Source: a bacterium (GTDB taxonomy: Bacteria; Verrucomicrobiota; Verrucomicrobiae; JAJYAR01). From it: DNA of 5,184 nucleotides. The position numbers and the translations under genes are program-made. Of the stretch, positions 1 through 5,184 are shown in pieces (position 1 is the stretch's first letter; each line of letters opens with the position of its first letter). Under the pieces are notes generated by a model. That model saw only the letters and a program-made list of their open reading frames with translations, made no database searches and was not told where the DNA came from. The stretch covers positions 1-5,184 of the forward strand of contig JAJYAR010000227.1 in NCBI GenBank assembly GCA_021779435.1, in the 5' to 3' direction.

Positions 1-678
1 CTCGAGAGCTTTTCGTATTCGGTGTCGCACGATCTTCGCGGCCCGCTCCGCGCGATCCAGGGATTCGCCGAAATTGCGATCGAGGAGATTGACGCGAACA
101 ATCCAGGCTCGGCGAAGGAAAGGATCACCCGGGTCCTCAGGGCGACGGCCCGAATGAACCGCTTGATCGACGCGTTCATCAGCATGGCTCGGATCACCCG
201 GGCGGAGCTGAGGGTCGAGCCCGTCGATCTGGGCAGGATCGCCGAGGATGTGTTTGGCTTTCTGCGTTCCACGTCGCCGGAGCGGCGCGTCGAGGTTTCG
301 ATCGCACCGGGACTGAAAGCCAGGGGCGACGAGCGCCTGCTGCGGATCGCGATCGAGAACCTTCTCAGCAACGCTTGGAAGTTCACCTCGCGGGCGACGG
401 CGGCACGGATCGAGTTCGGGAGCGAAACGCAGGACGGTGAGCGGGTCTTCTTTGTCCGCGACAACGGTGCGGGTTTCGACGAGACGCTCGGCCACAAGCT
501 GTTCCACGCGTTCGAGCGTCTACACCCCGAGGCCGAATATGCCGGGCTGGGCGTTGGGCTGAGCACGGTGCATCGTGTCATCGAGAAGCACGACGGGCGC
601 GTCTGGGCCAGGTCGAACCCCGGCGAGGGGGCCACCTTCTATTTCACGTTGCCGGAAAGCGGCGGCGCCCCGGTCTGA
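1..678 (+). CDS. Sensor histidine kinase, C-terminal part (5' end outside window)
   Basis: This is the catalytic end of a two-component sensor kinase, which autophosphorylates on a histidine and passes the phosphate to a response regulator. The reading frame is open from base 1, so the N-terminal sensor lies to the left of the window; 225 residues are visible. Numbering from base 1, the H-box SHDLRGPLRAI carries the phospho-accepting His10 (bases 28-30). The ATPase domain follows, with an N-box ENLLSNAWKF (Asn120, Asn124), a G1 box RDNGAGF (Asp154, Gly156, Gly158), an F-box-like KLFHAFERLH, and a G2 box GLGVGL near 182-187. It ends soon after the last strand (FYFTLP) with no receiver domain. 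All catalytic motifs are intact, unlike the second kinase in the window. The LESFSYSVSHDLR lead-in is typical of PAS- or phytochrome-type cytoplasmic kinases, so such a sensor is likely but not visible. No cognate regulator is adjacent; mpl follows after 77 bp. Confidence 0.93.
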   Translation, partial: LESFSYSVSHDLRGPLRAIQGFAEIAIEEIDANNPGSAKERITRVLRATARMNRLIDAFISMARITRAELRVEPVDLGRIAEDVFGFLRSTSPERRVEVSIAPGLKARGDERLLRIAIENLLSNAWKFTSRATAARIEFGSETQDGERVFFVRDNGAGFDETLGHKLFHAFERLHPEAEYAGLGVGLSTVHRVIEKHDGRVWARSNPGEGATFYFTLPESGGAPV

Positions 679-734
679 GTTGGCGGGATTCGCGCGCGGG
701 ATCGGCACAAATCCGCTCGCCGTGAACCCGCGGG

Positions 735-753
735 CCGACACGCTTCGGTTTTT
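735..753 (+). terminator. Small hairpin plus T-tract between the kinase gene and mpl (weak terminator or attenuator candidate)
   Basis: CCGA (735-738) pairs with TCGG (745-748) around a 6-base loop, with possible G-T wobble pairs below, and TTTTT (749-753) follows directly. This has the shape of an intrinsic terminator for the upstream kinase gene, but the stem is only 4 strong pairs. The T-tract ends two bases before the mpl ATG at 756, so a transcript reaching mpl would carry this element where a ribosome binding site should be. It could be chance. Confidence 0.3.
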
Positions 754-755
754 CG

Positions 756-2237
756 ATGAAGATCTATTTCATGGGCATTTGCGGGACGGCGATGGGCAAT
801 GCCGCGTTGCTGGCCCGGGCCGCCGGGCACGAGGTGCTCGGGGCCGACATGGGCGTTTATCCGCCGATGAGCACCGTTCTGGCGTCGGCAGGCATCACCC
901 TGCACGAGGGCTACGATCCGGAGCGGCTGCTGAAGCTCGCGCCGGAACTCGTCGTGATTGGAAACGCGATGTCGCGCGGCAATCCCGAGGTCGAATGGCT
1001 CCTCGACACGCACGCCCTTCCGTTCACGTCGCTGCCGGCTCTGCTGCATGACTTCGTCCTGAGGAACCGCTGCAACATCGTCGTGTGCGGGACCCACGGG
1101 AAGACAACGACGACCGCGATGACGGCGTACCTTTTGAGGTCGGCGGGCCGCGATCCAGGATTCCTGATCGGCGGAGTCCCGCAGGATCCGCCCGTCGGTG
1201 CGCACCTCGGCGCACTCGGGGACGCATTCGTGATCGAGGGCGACGAGTATGACAGCGCCTTCTTCGACAAGCGCAGCAAGTTCATCCATTACGCGCCGCG
1301 GATCGCCGTTCTGAACAATCTCGAGTTCGACCATGCGGACATCTTCCGCGACCTGGCGGACGTGCAGCGGACCTTTTCCCATCTCGTGCGCATCGTGCCG
1401 CGGAACGGCTGCATCGTGATGAACGGCGATGATGCGAACCTCAAGGCGCTCGAGCCGATTTCGTGGACCCGCACGGTCCGTGTGGGACAGGACGAGCACT
1501 GCGACACGCGCATCGTGGATTTCACGGAATCCGCGGAAGGCGCGAGCTTCAAGCTGCTGTGGCGCGGTGCGGAATGGGCGTCGATCCGCTGGGCGCTCCC
1601 TGGACTCTACAATGCGCGCAACGCCGCGATGGCCGCGACGGCCGCGGGGCTTTCCCTGGCGCCTGCGGACCCGCGTTCGGCGGGCGGCGCGCCATCTGCG
1701 TTCGCAATCGGCGAGTCGCCCGCGGCGCTCGATCTCGCGGCGCTCTCCCGGTTTCGAGGCGTGAAGCGCCGGCAGGAGACGCTTTTCCGCTCGGCACGGC
1801 TGACGGTTGTCGAGGATTTCGGACACCATCCGACGGCGCTGGCGGAGACGCTGCGTTCATTCCGGGCCCGATTCCCCGGTTCGGTGCTGACCGCGGTTTT
1901 CGAGCCCCGCAGCAACACGGCGCGGACCAAGGCACTTCAGCCGGCCTTCATGCGCGCGCTCGCACAGGCCGATGAAGTCTATATCGGAGCGGTGAACCGG
2001 GCCGAGAAACTGTCGGCCGGGAACCGTTTCAACGTCGACGAGGTGGTTCAGCAGCTCGAGACGCAGGGCGTCGAGGCGCACTCCGCGCCCTCGAACGCGT
2101 CCCTGGTCGAGAAGCTTGCGGAGAACACACTCGATGCACCCGCTTCCGGGGCGCGCGTTGTCGTGTTCTTCAGCAACGGCTCGTTCGACGGAATCATCAG
2201 CCAGTACGCCAAACGGGCAGCCCGGCAGATTCGGTGA
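756..2237 (+). CDS. mpl: UDP-N-acetylmuramate:L-alanyl-gamma-D-glutamyl-meso-diaminopimelate ligase (Mpl)
   Basis: Mpl is a cytoplasmic Mur-family ligase of cell-wall recycling. It uses ATP to attach the recovered tripeptide L-Ala-gamma-D-Glu-meso-DAP to UDP-MurNAc, bypassing MurC, MurD and MurE. The 493-residue product has the three Mur domains in order. The N-terminal Rossmann domain shows GICGTAMG (7-14). The central ATPase shows the P-loop GTHGKTTTT (112-120), EGDEYDSAFFDKRSKF (161-176) and NNLEFDHADIF (187-197). The C-terminal domain shows LPGLYNARNA (281-290), GVKRRQE (335-341), EDFGHHPTA (353-361), FEPRSNTAR (382-390) and FFSNGSFDGI (471-480). AFFDKRSKF and FEPRSNTAR separate Mpl from MurC. 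E. coli Mpl has about 457 residues; much of the excess is an Ala/Pro/Gly-rich insert near 299-328. ATG 756 begins directly at the conserved Rossmann strand, but no Shine-Dalgarno sequence precedes it. The 3' end overlaps the convergent hybrid kinase gene by 41 bp. Confidence 0.96.
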   Translation: MKIYFMGICGTAMGNAALLARAAGHEVLGADMGVYPPMSTVLASAGITLHEGYDPERLLKLAPELVVIGNAMSRGNPEVEWLLDTHALPFTSLPALLHDFVLRNRCNIVVCGTHGKTTTTAMTAYLLRSAGRDPGFLIGGVPQDPPVGAHLGALGDAFVIEGDEYDSAFFDKRSKFIHYAPRIAVLNNLEFDHADIFRDLADVQRTFSHLVRIVPRNGCIVMNGDDANLKALEPISWTRTVRVGQDEHCDTRIVDFTESAEGASFKLLWRGAEWASIRWALPGLYNARNAAMAATAAGLSLAPADPRSAGGAPSAFAIGESPAALDLAALSRFRGVKRRQETLFRSARLTVVEDFGHHPTALAETLRSFRARFPGSVLTAVFEPRSNTARTKALQPAFMRALAQADEVYIGAVNRAEKLSAGNRFNVDEVVQQLETQGVEAHSAPSNASLVEKLAENTLDAPASGARVVVFFSNGSFDGIISQYAKRAARQIR

Positions 2238-3765
2238 CTGCGGCGATCGGCACGGCCGGCATGTCCTCGACGGACTCGCCGCGTCGGAGTGCGATCAGGT
2301 GTTTCAGCGTGCGGCAGAATTTCCGGAGCTCGAGAGGCTTCGCGAAATACTCGTCCATTCCGGACGCCAGGCACCGCTCGCGCACGTCGTCGCCGATGTA
2401 CGCGGTGACGGCGACGATCAAGGTGCGTGCCGCCGGGCGTTCGGCTGCCCGGATCCGGCGCGCCGCGGCATAGCCGTCGATCCCCGGCATGTTGATGTCC
2501 ATGAGGATGGCGTCGTAGCGGTTCCTGGCGGCGAGTTCGATCGCCTCGGCTCCGCCACCCGCGTGATCGGCCTCGAAGCCGTGCTGGTCGAGATACATCT
2601 CGAGCATCACCCGGTTTGCCTCCATGTCGTCGACCACAAGTATCCGGTATCCCGCCCGGGCGACCGTGGCGGCCGGCGCAGGCATCGGTTCCGGCGTCGG
2701 TTCGACCGCCAGGGTGAACGAGAGCTCGGTTCCTTTGCCCGGTTCGCTGGCACCGGAAATCGTGCTGCCCATCAGCGAAACGATGCGCTGCGAGAGCCCG
2801 AGCCCGCCGGTTCCGGAAGGGGAGAACGCGACCTCCGGGTCGGTGGAATGGAGAACGGCTTCCAATTGCGCGGCGGTGAGCAGCCTTTCCGGGTCGCGGA
2901 CCCGGACATGCAGGAGCGCGCGGTCGGCCGAAGGGCGGGAGTAGTTGAGGACTGCCGCGATGGGACCCTGTTTCGTGAAGCGGATGGCGTTGTCGACAAG
3001 GTCGGTCAGAACCTGCCGGAAGCGCCGGGGATCGCCGGTGATGGTGAAGCGCGGCGGGAGGTTCGTCTCGACGCGCACCTCGATTCCCTTGCGCTCTGCC
3101 TGCGCGGCAAAGAGCTGCACAACCTCGCGGGCGATGTCGCCGGGGAAAAACGGCACGCGCTCGAGGACGAGGCGGCCTTCCTCGATGCGGCGGAGATCGA
3201 GGACCTCGTTCAATACGCTGCCGAGGCGGAGGCCTTCGTTCACGATGCTGGAGGAATGCATCCGCTGGGCTGGTTCGGAGGCGCAGCGGAAGAGAGACTC
3301 GGCGGACGCGAGCATGGCGTTCAGCGGGGTCCTGATCTCGTGGGTCATGTGCACGAGGAACTCGCTCTTGGCGCGGTTCGCCTGTTCGGCGGATCGCCTT
3401 GCGGCCTCGAGCCGGCGTGCGGCGATGACATGCGACCGGAGACGGGCCTGCATGCGAACGAGCTGGCCGGCCTGGAGAAGAACGATCCAGATGGCCACGG
3501 CGGCGATCAGGAACACGGCGCCGCGTGCGACTGCGGCACGAGTGGGGGACGAGGCCGTGGCGAGCGCGACCTCCGCGGTGGCGGCGGCGAGCAGGATGAC
3601 GAGAACGACGGCAAGGAGGTTTCGGAACGGGAACGGTGACGACGGGTATTCGTTCTGCAGTCGTCGTCGGATGAGCCACGTTGCGCAGAGTGCCATGGCG
3701 ACAAAGCCAAGCGCATCCATGCGCAGCGACAGCAGGGCAGCAGGCAGAGGGTTCGGGGGTGGCAT
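2197..3765 (-). CDS. Membrane hybrid histidine kinase with C-terminal receiver; degenerate ATP-lid G1 motif
   Basis: This is a hybrid two-component sensor, 522 residues from ATG 3765. That start has AAGGG 9 bases upstream; an in-frame GTG at 3822 would add 19 residues but has no ribosome binding site. Three hydrophobic segments (about 14-31, 49-69 and 82-103) anchor it in the inner membrane with no sizeable periplasmic or PAS sensor. A charged helical linker leads to the HisKA domain with H-box HMTHEIRTPLN (His142). The ATPase domain has an N-box LTDLVDNAIRF (Asn259) and a G2-like GTGGLGL (318-324). At the G1 position it reads VRDPERLL: Asp291 is kept, but the usual GxG is absent and the F-box is not recognisable. 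A Pro/Ala linker (355-369) joins a receiver (373-487) with Asp379/Asp380, phospho-acceptor Asp423 in MDINMPGIDG, Thr454 and Lys476 all intact, then a roughly 35-residue tail. It is divergent from the receiver/pseudo-Hpt gene at 3974, its likely partner. Kinase activity is uncertain; receiver function looks normal. Confidence 0.92.
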   Translation of the reverse strand: MPPPNPLPAALLSLRMDALGFVAMALCATWLIRRRLQNEYPSSPFPFRNLLAVVLVILLAAATAEVALATASSPTRAAVARGAVFLIAAVAIWIVLLQAGQLVRMQARLRSHVIAARRLEAARRSAEQANRAKSEFLVHMTHEIRTPLNAMLASAESLFRCASEPAQRMHSSSIVNEGLRLGSVLNEVLDLRRIEEGRLVLERVPFFPGDIAREVVQLFAAQAERKGIEVRVETNLPPRFTITGDPRRFRQVLTDLVDNAIRFTKQGPIAAVLNYSRPSADRALLHVRVRDPERLLTAAQLEAVLHSTDPEVAFSPSGTGGLGLSQRIVSLMGSTISGASEPGKGTELSFTLAVEPTPEPMPAPAATVARAGYRILVVDDMEANRVMLEMYLDQHGFEADHAGGGAEAIELAARNRYDAILMDINMPGIDGYAAARRIRAAERPAARTLIVAVTAYIGDDVRERCLASGMDEYFAKPLELRKFCRTLKHLIALRRGESVEDMPAVPIAAVTESAGLPVWRTG

Positions 3766-3774
3766 GAGCAGCTG

Positions 3775-3779
3775 CCCTT
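3775..3779 (-). promoter_or_regulatory. Ribosome binding site deciding the start of the hybrid kinase
   Basis: Read on the minus strand this is AAGGG, nine bases before ATG 3765. The alternative GTG at 3822 has no purine-rich stretch at this distance. The site therefore favours the 522-residue product, which also begins just before the first membrane segment. Confidence 0.5.
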
Positions 3780-3814
3780 GATTGTCGGCACATTCAAGCG
3801 CCCCGCCAAACGAA

Positions 3815-3846
3815 GGATACACGTAGCGACGTCTTACGTGAATACC
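3815..3846. repeat. 32-bp imperfect inverted repeat in the divergent control region
   Basis: The core is a perfect dyad, CACGTA (3820-3825), N9, TACGTG (3835-3840); the N9 itself contains the palindrome GACGTC. The symmetry extends outward with GGATA on the left and AATACC on the right, with one mismatch and one extra base. A further TACGT...ATACC arrangement lies at 3856-3869, so three related half-elements cluster within about 55 bp. It may be an operator, or a hairpin in the 5' leader of the hybrid kinase mRNA. No factor can be named from the sequence. Confidence 0.5.
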
Positions 3847-3861
3847 GTCAACTCGTACGTA

Positions 3862-3889
3862 ATGATACCACCGCGTATCAGCCCGCCAA
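3862..3889 (-). promoter_or_regulatory. Candidate sigma70-type promoter for the hybrid kinase gene
   Basis: On the minus strand, TTGGCG (3889-3884) is followed by a 16-base spacer and TATCAT (3867-3862), which matches the TATAAT consensus at five of six positions. Transcription would start near 3855 and give a leader of about 90 bases before ATG 3765. The -35 box is only a partial match. A weaker alternative on the same strand is TTGACG (3851-3846), but it has no good -10 box. No convincing promoter was found for the opposite gene at 3974. Confidence 0.4.
3863..3880. promoter_or_regulatory. Perfect 18-bp dyad TGATAC-N6-GTATCA, candidate operator
   Basis: TGATAC (3863-3868) and GTATCA (3875-3880) are exact inverted copies separated by six bases, the spacing of a homodimeric helix-turn-helix site. 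The left arm overlaps the candidate -10 box and the rest fills the spacer of the minus-strand promoter, so a bound protein would block that promoter. The binding protein is unknown; neither protein encoded by the flanking signalling genes shows a DNA-binding domain. Confidence 0.45.
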
Positions 3890-3973
3890 TGGCGCGGCCC
3901 GTCTCCCTTTCGTTGCGTTCGGTTTGTTGTAGCCGGGCGGGCCGCGGTCGTCTACGGCTTGCGCCCACTTTTC

Positions 3974-4723
3974 ATGAAGATCCTGATTGCCGACGACGAC
4001 AGCGTTGCGCGCACCTTGCTGGTGGAGATTTTGGGGTCGGCGCAGGCCGGATATGATCTCGTCGCCGTCGAGGACGGCCTCAAGGCCTGGGAGGCGCTCG
4101 AGTCCAACCCGGACATCCGGCTTGCGATCATCGATCTTCACATGCCCGGGATGACCGGCATCGACTGGCTCGCGCGGCTGCGCAAGGACTCCCGTTATCT
4201 CGCCATGCCGGTGATCGTGTGCACGGCGAACACGGATCGGGCGACGGTGGCGGCCGTCGCGGCGAGCGGCGTGAGCGATTTTCTCGCGAAGCCGTTCGCG
4301 CGGACCACGGTGCTGGAAAAGGTATGGCGGGTATGCCGTCCGTCCGCGGTTGCGGCACCGGTCCTTCGCGACCTCCCGGATGTCAGGCAGCGCCTTGAAA
4401 TCGACCGCGATGCGCATCGCGAACTGCTCGCGCATTTCGTGAGGGTCGCCGACATGTGGGCGACGGACGCCCGCCGCGCGACCGACCACGCCCGTGTCAG
4501 GGCCCTTGCAATCAGGGCAACGAACATGAAACAACAGTTTGGCGCGCTCGGCGCCGCTGCCGTTGCTCTTCGCTTCGATGAAGCCGAGGCCGCGTTGGGC
4601 GCCTACAAGATCAAACCTCTCGCCGCCGGTCTGGACGCGTGTATCCGAAAAGCGCACGCCCTGGGCGAGAAGATCCAGCCGGAGATCGACCGGCTGCGCG
4701 AGATGCTGGACTCGATCAACTAA
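3974..4723 (+). CDS. Response-regulator receiver fused to an Hpt-like domain lacking the phospho-histidine
   Basis: The 249-residue protein starts with a complete receiver domain (about 1-120): acidic pocket Asp7/Asp8, phospho-acceptor Asp54 in IIDLHMPGMTG, Thr84 in VCTAN and Lys106 in FLAKPF. After a linker, residues 141-245 form an all-alpha region with the spacing of an Hpt domain (RELLAHFVRVADMWATDARRA, then ALAIRATNMKQQFGALGA). Where Hpt proteins have HxLKGSAxxLGA, this has TNMKQQFGALGA: Lys186 and the LGA end are kept, but the active-site His is Thr183 (ACG). There is no DNA-binding or enzymatic output domain. ATG 3974 begins right at the first receiver strand; an in-frame TTG at 3959 would add only five residues. 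Neither start has a Shine-Dalgarno sequence. The gene is divergent from the hybrid kinase and probably acts with it as a cytoplasmic phospho-acceptor or adaptor. The receiver assignment is firm; the Hpt relationship is inferred from motif spacing. Confidence 0.92.
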   Translation: MKILIADDDSVARTLLVEILGSAQAGYDLVAVEDGLKAWEALESNPDIRLAIIDLHMPGMTGIDWLARLRKDSRYLAMPVIVCTANTDRATVAAVAASGVSDFLAKPFARTTVLEKVWRVCRPSAVAAPVLRDLPDVRQRLEIDRDAHRELLAHFVRVADMWATDARRATDHARVRALAIRATNMKQQFGALGAAAVALRFDEAEAALGAYKIKPLAAGLDACIRKAHALGEKIQPEIDRLREMLDSIN

Positions 4724-4749
4724 CCCGGGCGCGCGTGCCGCGCGGCGGG
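4724..4749. terminator. GC-rich hairpin between convergent genes, possible bidirectional terminator
   Basis: CCCG (4724-4727) pairs with CGGG (4746-4749), and inside it CGCGCG (4730-4735) pairs with CGCGCG (4739-4744) around a TGC loop, leaving a small internal loop of GG against G. It starts right after the TAA of the receiver gene and lies just past the stop of the rimO gene on the other strand. No T-tract follows on either strand, so it is a weak terminator call, and palindromes arise easily in such GC-rich DNA. Confidence 0.3.
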
Positions 4750-4753
4750 ATGT

Positions 4754-5184
4754 TCACTGCGCCTGCCTGGCCACCTTGCGCGTCGCAGGCTTCACGCCGG
4801 CGGGAAGCGCAAGCAGATCGTAGTCCTCGTAGCCGGTGATCTCGACGTGCGTGAAGTCACCGACCGGCACGGTGATTGGGAGGTAGATCCGTCCGTCGAT
4901 GTCGGGTGCGTCCGCCTCGCCGCGTGCCACGCCGGGCTCTTCGACCAGCACCTTCAGCGTGCGGCCCACGGATGAATGGCTGACCTCGGCGGCAATTTCC
5001 TTCTGGAGCTTCATGACCCTGTGCCACCGTGCCTGTTTGGTGCGGCGGGGGATCTGGTTGTCCATCTTTGCGGCGCGGGTGCCTTCCTCCTGCGAATACT
5101 GGAACACCCCCAGGCGCTCGAACCGGGTCTCCCGGATGAACCCGCACAACTCGTCGACATCGGCATCCGTGTCGCCGGGAAAGC
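4754..5184 (-). CDS. rimO: Ribosomal protein S12 methylthiotransferase RimO, C-terminal third (5' end outside window)
   Basis: RimO is a cytoplasmic radical-SAM enzyme that methylthiolates a conserved aspartate of ribosomal protein S12. The visible 142 residues run from the end of the radical-SAM barrel to the stop. Numbering from the first complete codon at the right edge, FPGDTDADVDEL (1-12) matches the family's GFPGET region, and FERLGVFQYSQEEGT (21-35) is the RimO hallmark where MiaB differs. The helix with RRTKQARWHRVMKLQKEIA (46-64) follows, then a TRAM domain (about 70-126) with VGRTLKVLVE, ADAPDIDG (90-97), VGDFTHVEIT and YDLLAL. A basic tail of about 16 residues ends the protein. The iron-sulfur cysteines lie in the missing N-terminal part and cannot be checked. 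The gene converges on the receiver gene with a 30-bp gap. RimO is a family about 440 residues long, so about two thirds lies outside the window. Confidence 0.94.
   Translation of the reverse strand, partial: FPGDTDADVDELCGFIRETRFERLGVFQYSQEEGTRAAKMDNQIPRRTKQARWHRVMKLQKEIAAEVSHSSVGRTLKVLVEEPGVARGEADAPDIDGRIYLPITVPVGDFTHVEITGYEDYDLLALPAGVKPATRKVARQAQ

Noticed and set aside
639..1829. A 396-codon open frame on the minus strand opposite mpl
   Set aside because: It has Arg-rich composition, no motifs, and full antisense overlap with an unmistakable Mpl.
2116..3639. A 507-codon open frame on the plus strand opposite the hybrid kinase
   Set aside because: It lies antisense to a well-supported gene and has low-complexity Gly/Arg/Asp composition without domains. 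Long empty antisense frames are common in GC-rich DNA.
2048..3793. A 581-codon open frame on the minus strand, slightly longer than the kinase frame it overlaps
   Set aside because: Its translation is Arg/Pro/His-rich with no recognisable motif. It is a shadow of the hybrid kinase, whose own frame carries ordered HisKA, ATPase and receiver motifs.
3766..3822. GTG at 3822 as the start of the hybrid kinase
   Set aside because: There is no ribosome binding site before it, and the 19 extra residues are not hydrophobic or recognisable. ATG 3765 has AAGGG at a suitable distance. The longer form cannot be fully excluded.
3835..3866. TTACGT with CGTAAT or TAATGA as a plus-strand promoter for the receiver gene
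   Set aside because: The boxes match consensus poorly and the spacings are 18-20 bases, so this is no better than chance.
3931..3959. AGCCG...CGGCT inverted repeat upstream of the receiver gene
   Set aside because: It has only five base pairs around a 19-base GC-rich loop, which is expected by chance in this composition.
1..5184. RNA genes, CRISPR arrays, insertion sequences, phage or attachment sites
   Set aside because: I saw no tRNA- or rRNA-like stretch, no regularly spaced repeats, no transposase or integrase motifs and no terminal inverted repeats. The few spacers are too short for such elements.

Overview
The window is a 5.2-kb piece of a GC-rich bacterial chromosome with five protein genes packed almost without gaps. 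Two are housekeeping genes: mpl, for peptidoglycan tripeptide recycling, and the C-terminal third of rimO, the methylthiotransferase for ribosomal protein S12. The other three are two-component signalling genes. Mpl points to a Gram-negative lineage with meso-diaminopimelate in its wall. High GC together with poor Shine-Dalgarno sequences would fit Verrucomicrobiota (Opitutae-like) or a proteobacterium. This taxonomic reading is inference only.

Layout: (1) 1-678, plus strand, is the 3' end of a histidine kinase gene that enters from the left edge. (2) 679-755 is a short spacer with a small hairpin and a T-tract that ends two bases before the next start codon. (3) 756-2237, plus strand, is mpl. 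(4) 2197-3765, minus strand, is a membrane-anchored hybrid histidine kinase with a C-terminal receiver; its 3' end overlaps the 3' end of mpl by 41 bp. (5) 3766-3973 is a divergent control region, relatively AT-rich for this window. It holds a candidate minus-strand promoter, a perfect 6-N6-6 dyad over that promoter, and a 32-bp imperfect inverted repeat. (6) 3974-4723, plus strand, encodes a receiver protein whose C-terminal half looks like an Hpt domain without its phosphorylatable histidine. (7) 4724-4753 is a convergent spacer with a GC-rich hairpin. (8) 4754-5184, minus strand, is the end of rimO, cut by the right edge.

The most interesting part is the divergent pair at 2197-4723. The hybrid kinase keeps its phospho-accepting histidine, its N-box asparagine and an intact receiver, but its ATP-lid G1 motif has lost both glycines. 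The divergent partner has an intact receiver fused to an apparent pseudo-Hpt in which the expected His is Thr. A hybrid kinase normally needs an Hpt to pass phosphate on, and the only Hpt-like domain here cannot be phosphorylated in the usual way. The pair may therefore work through binding or sequestration, or depend on an Hpt encoded elsewhere. This is inference from motif reading, and no clearly new type of system is demonstrated.
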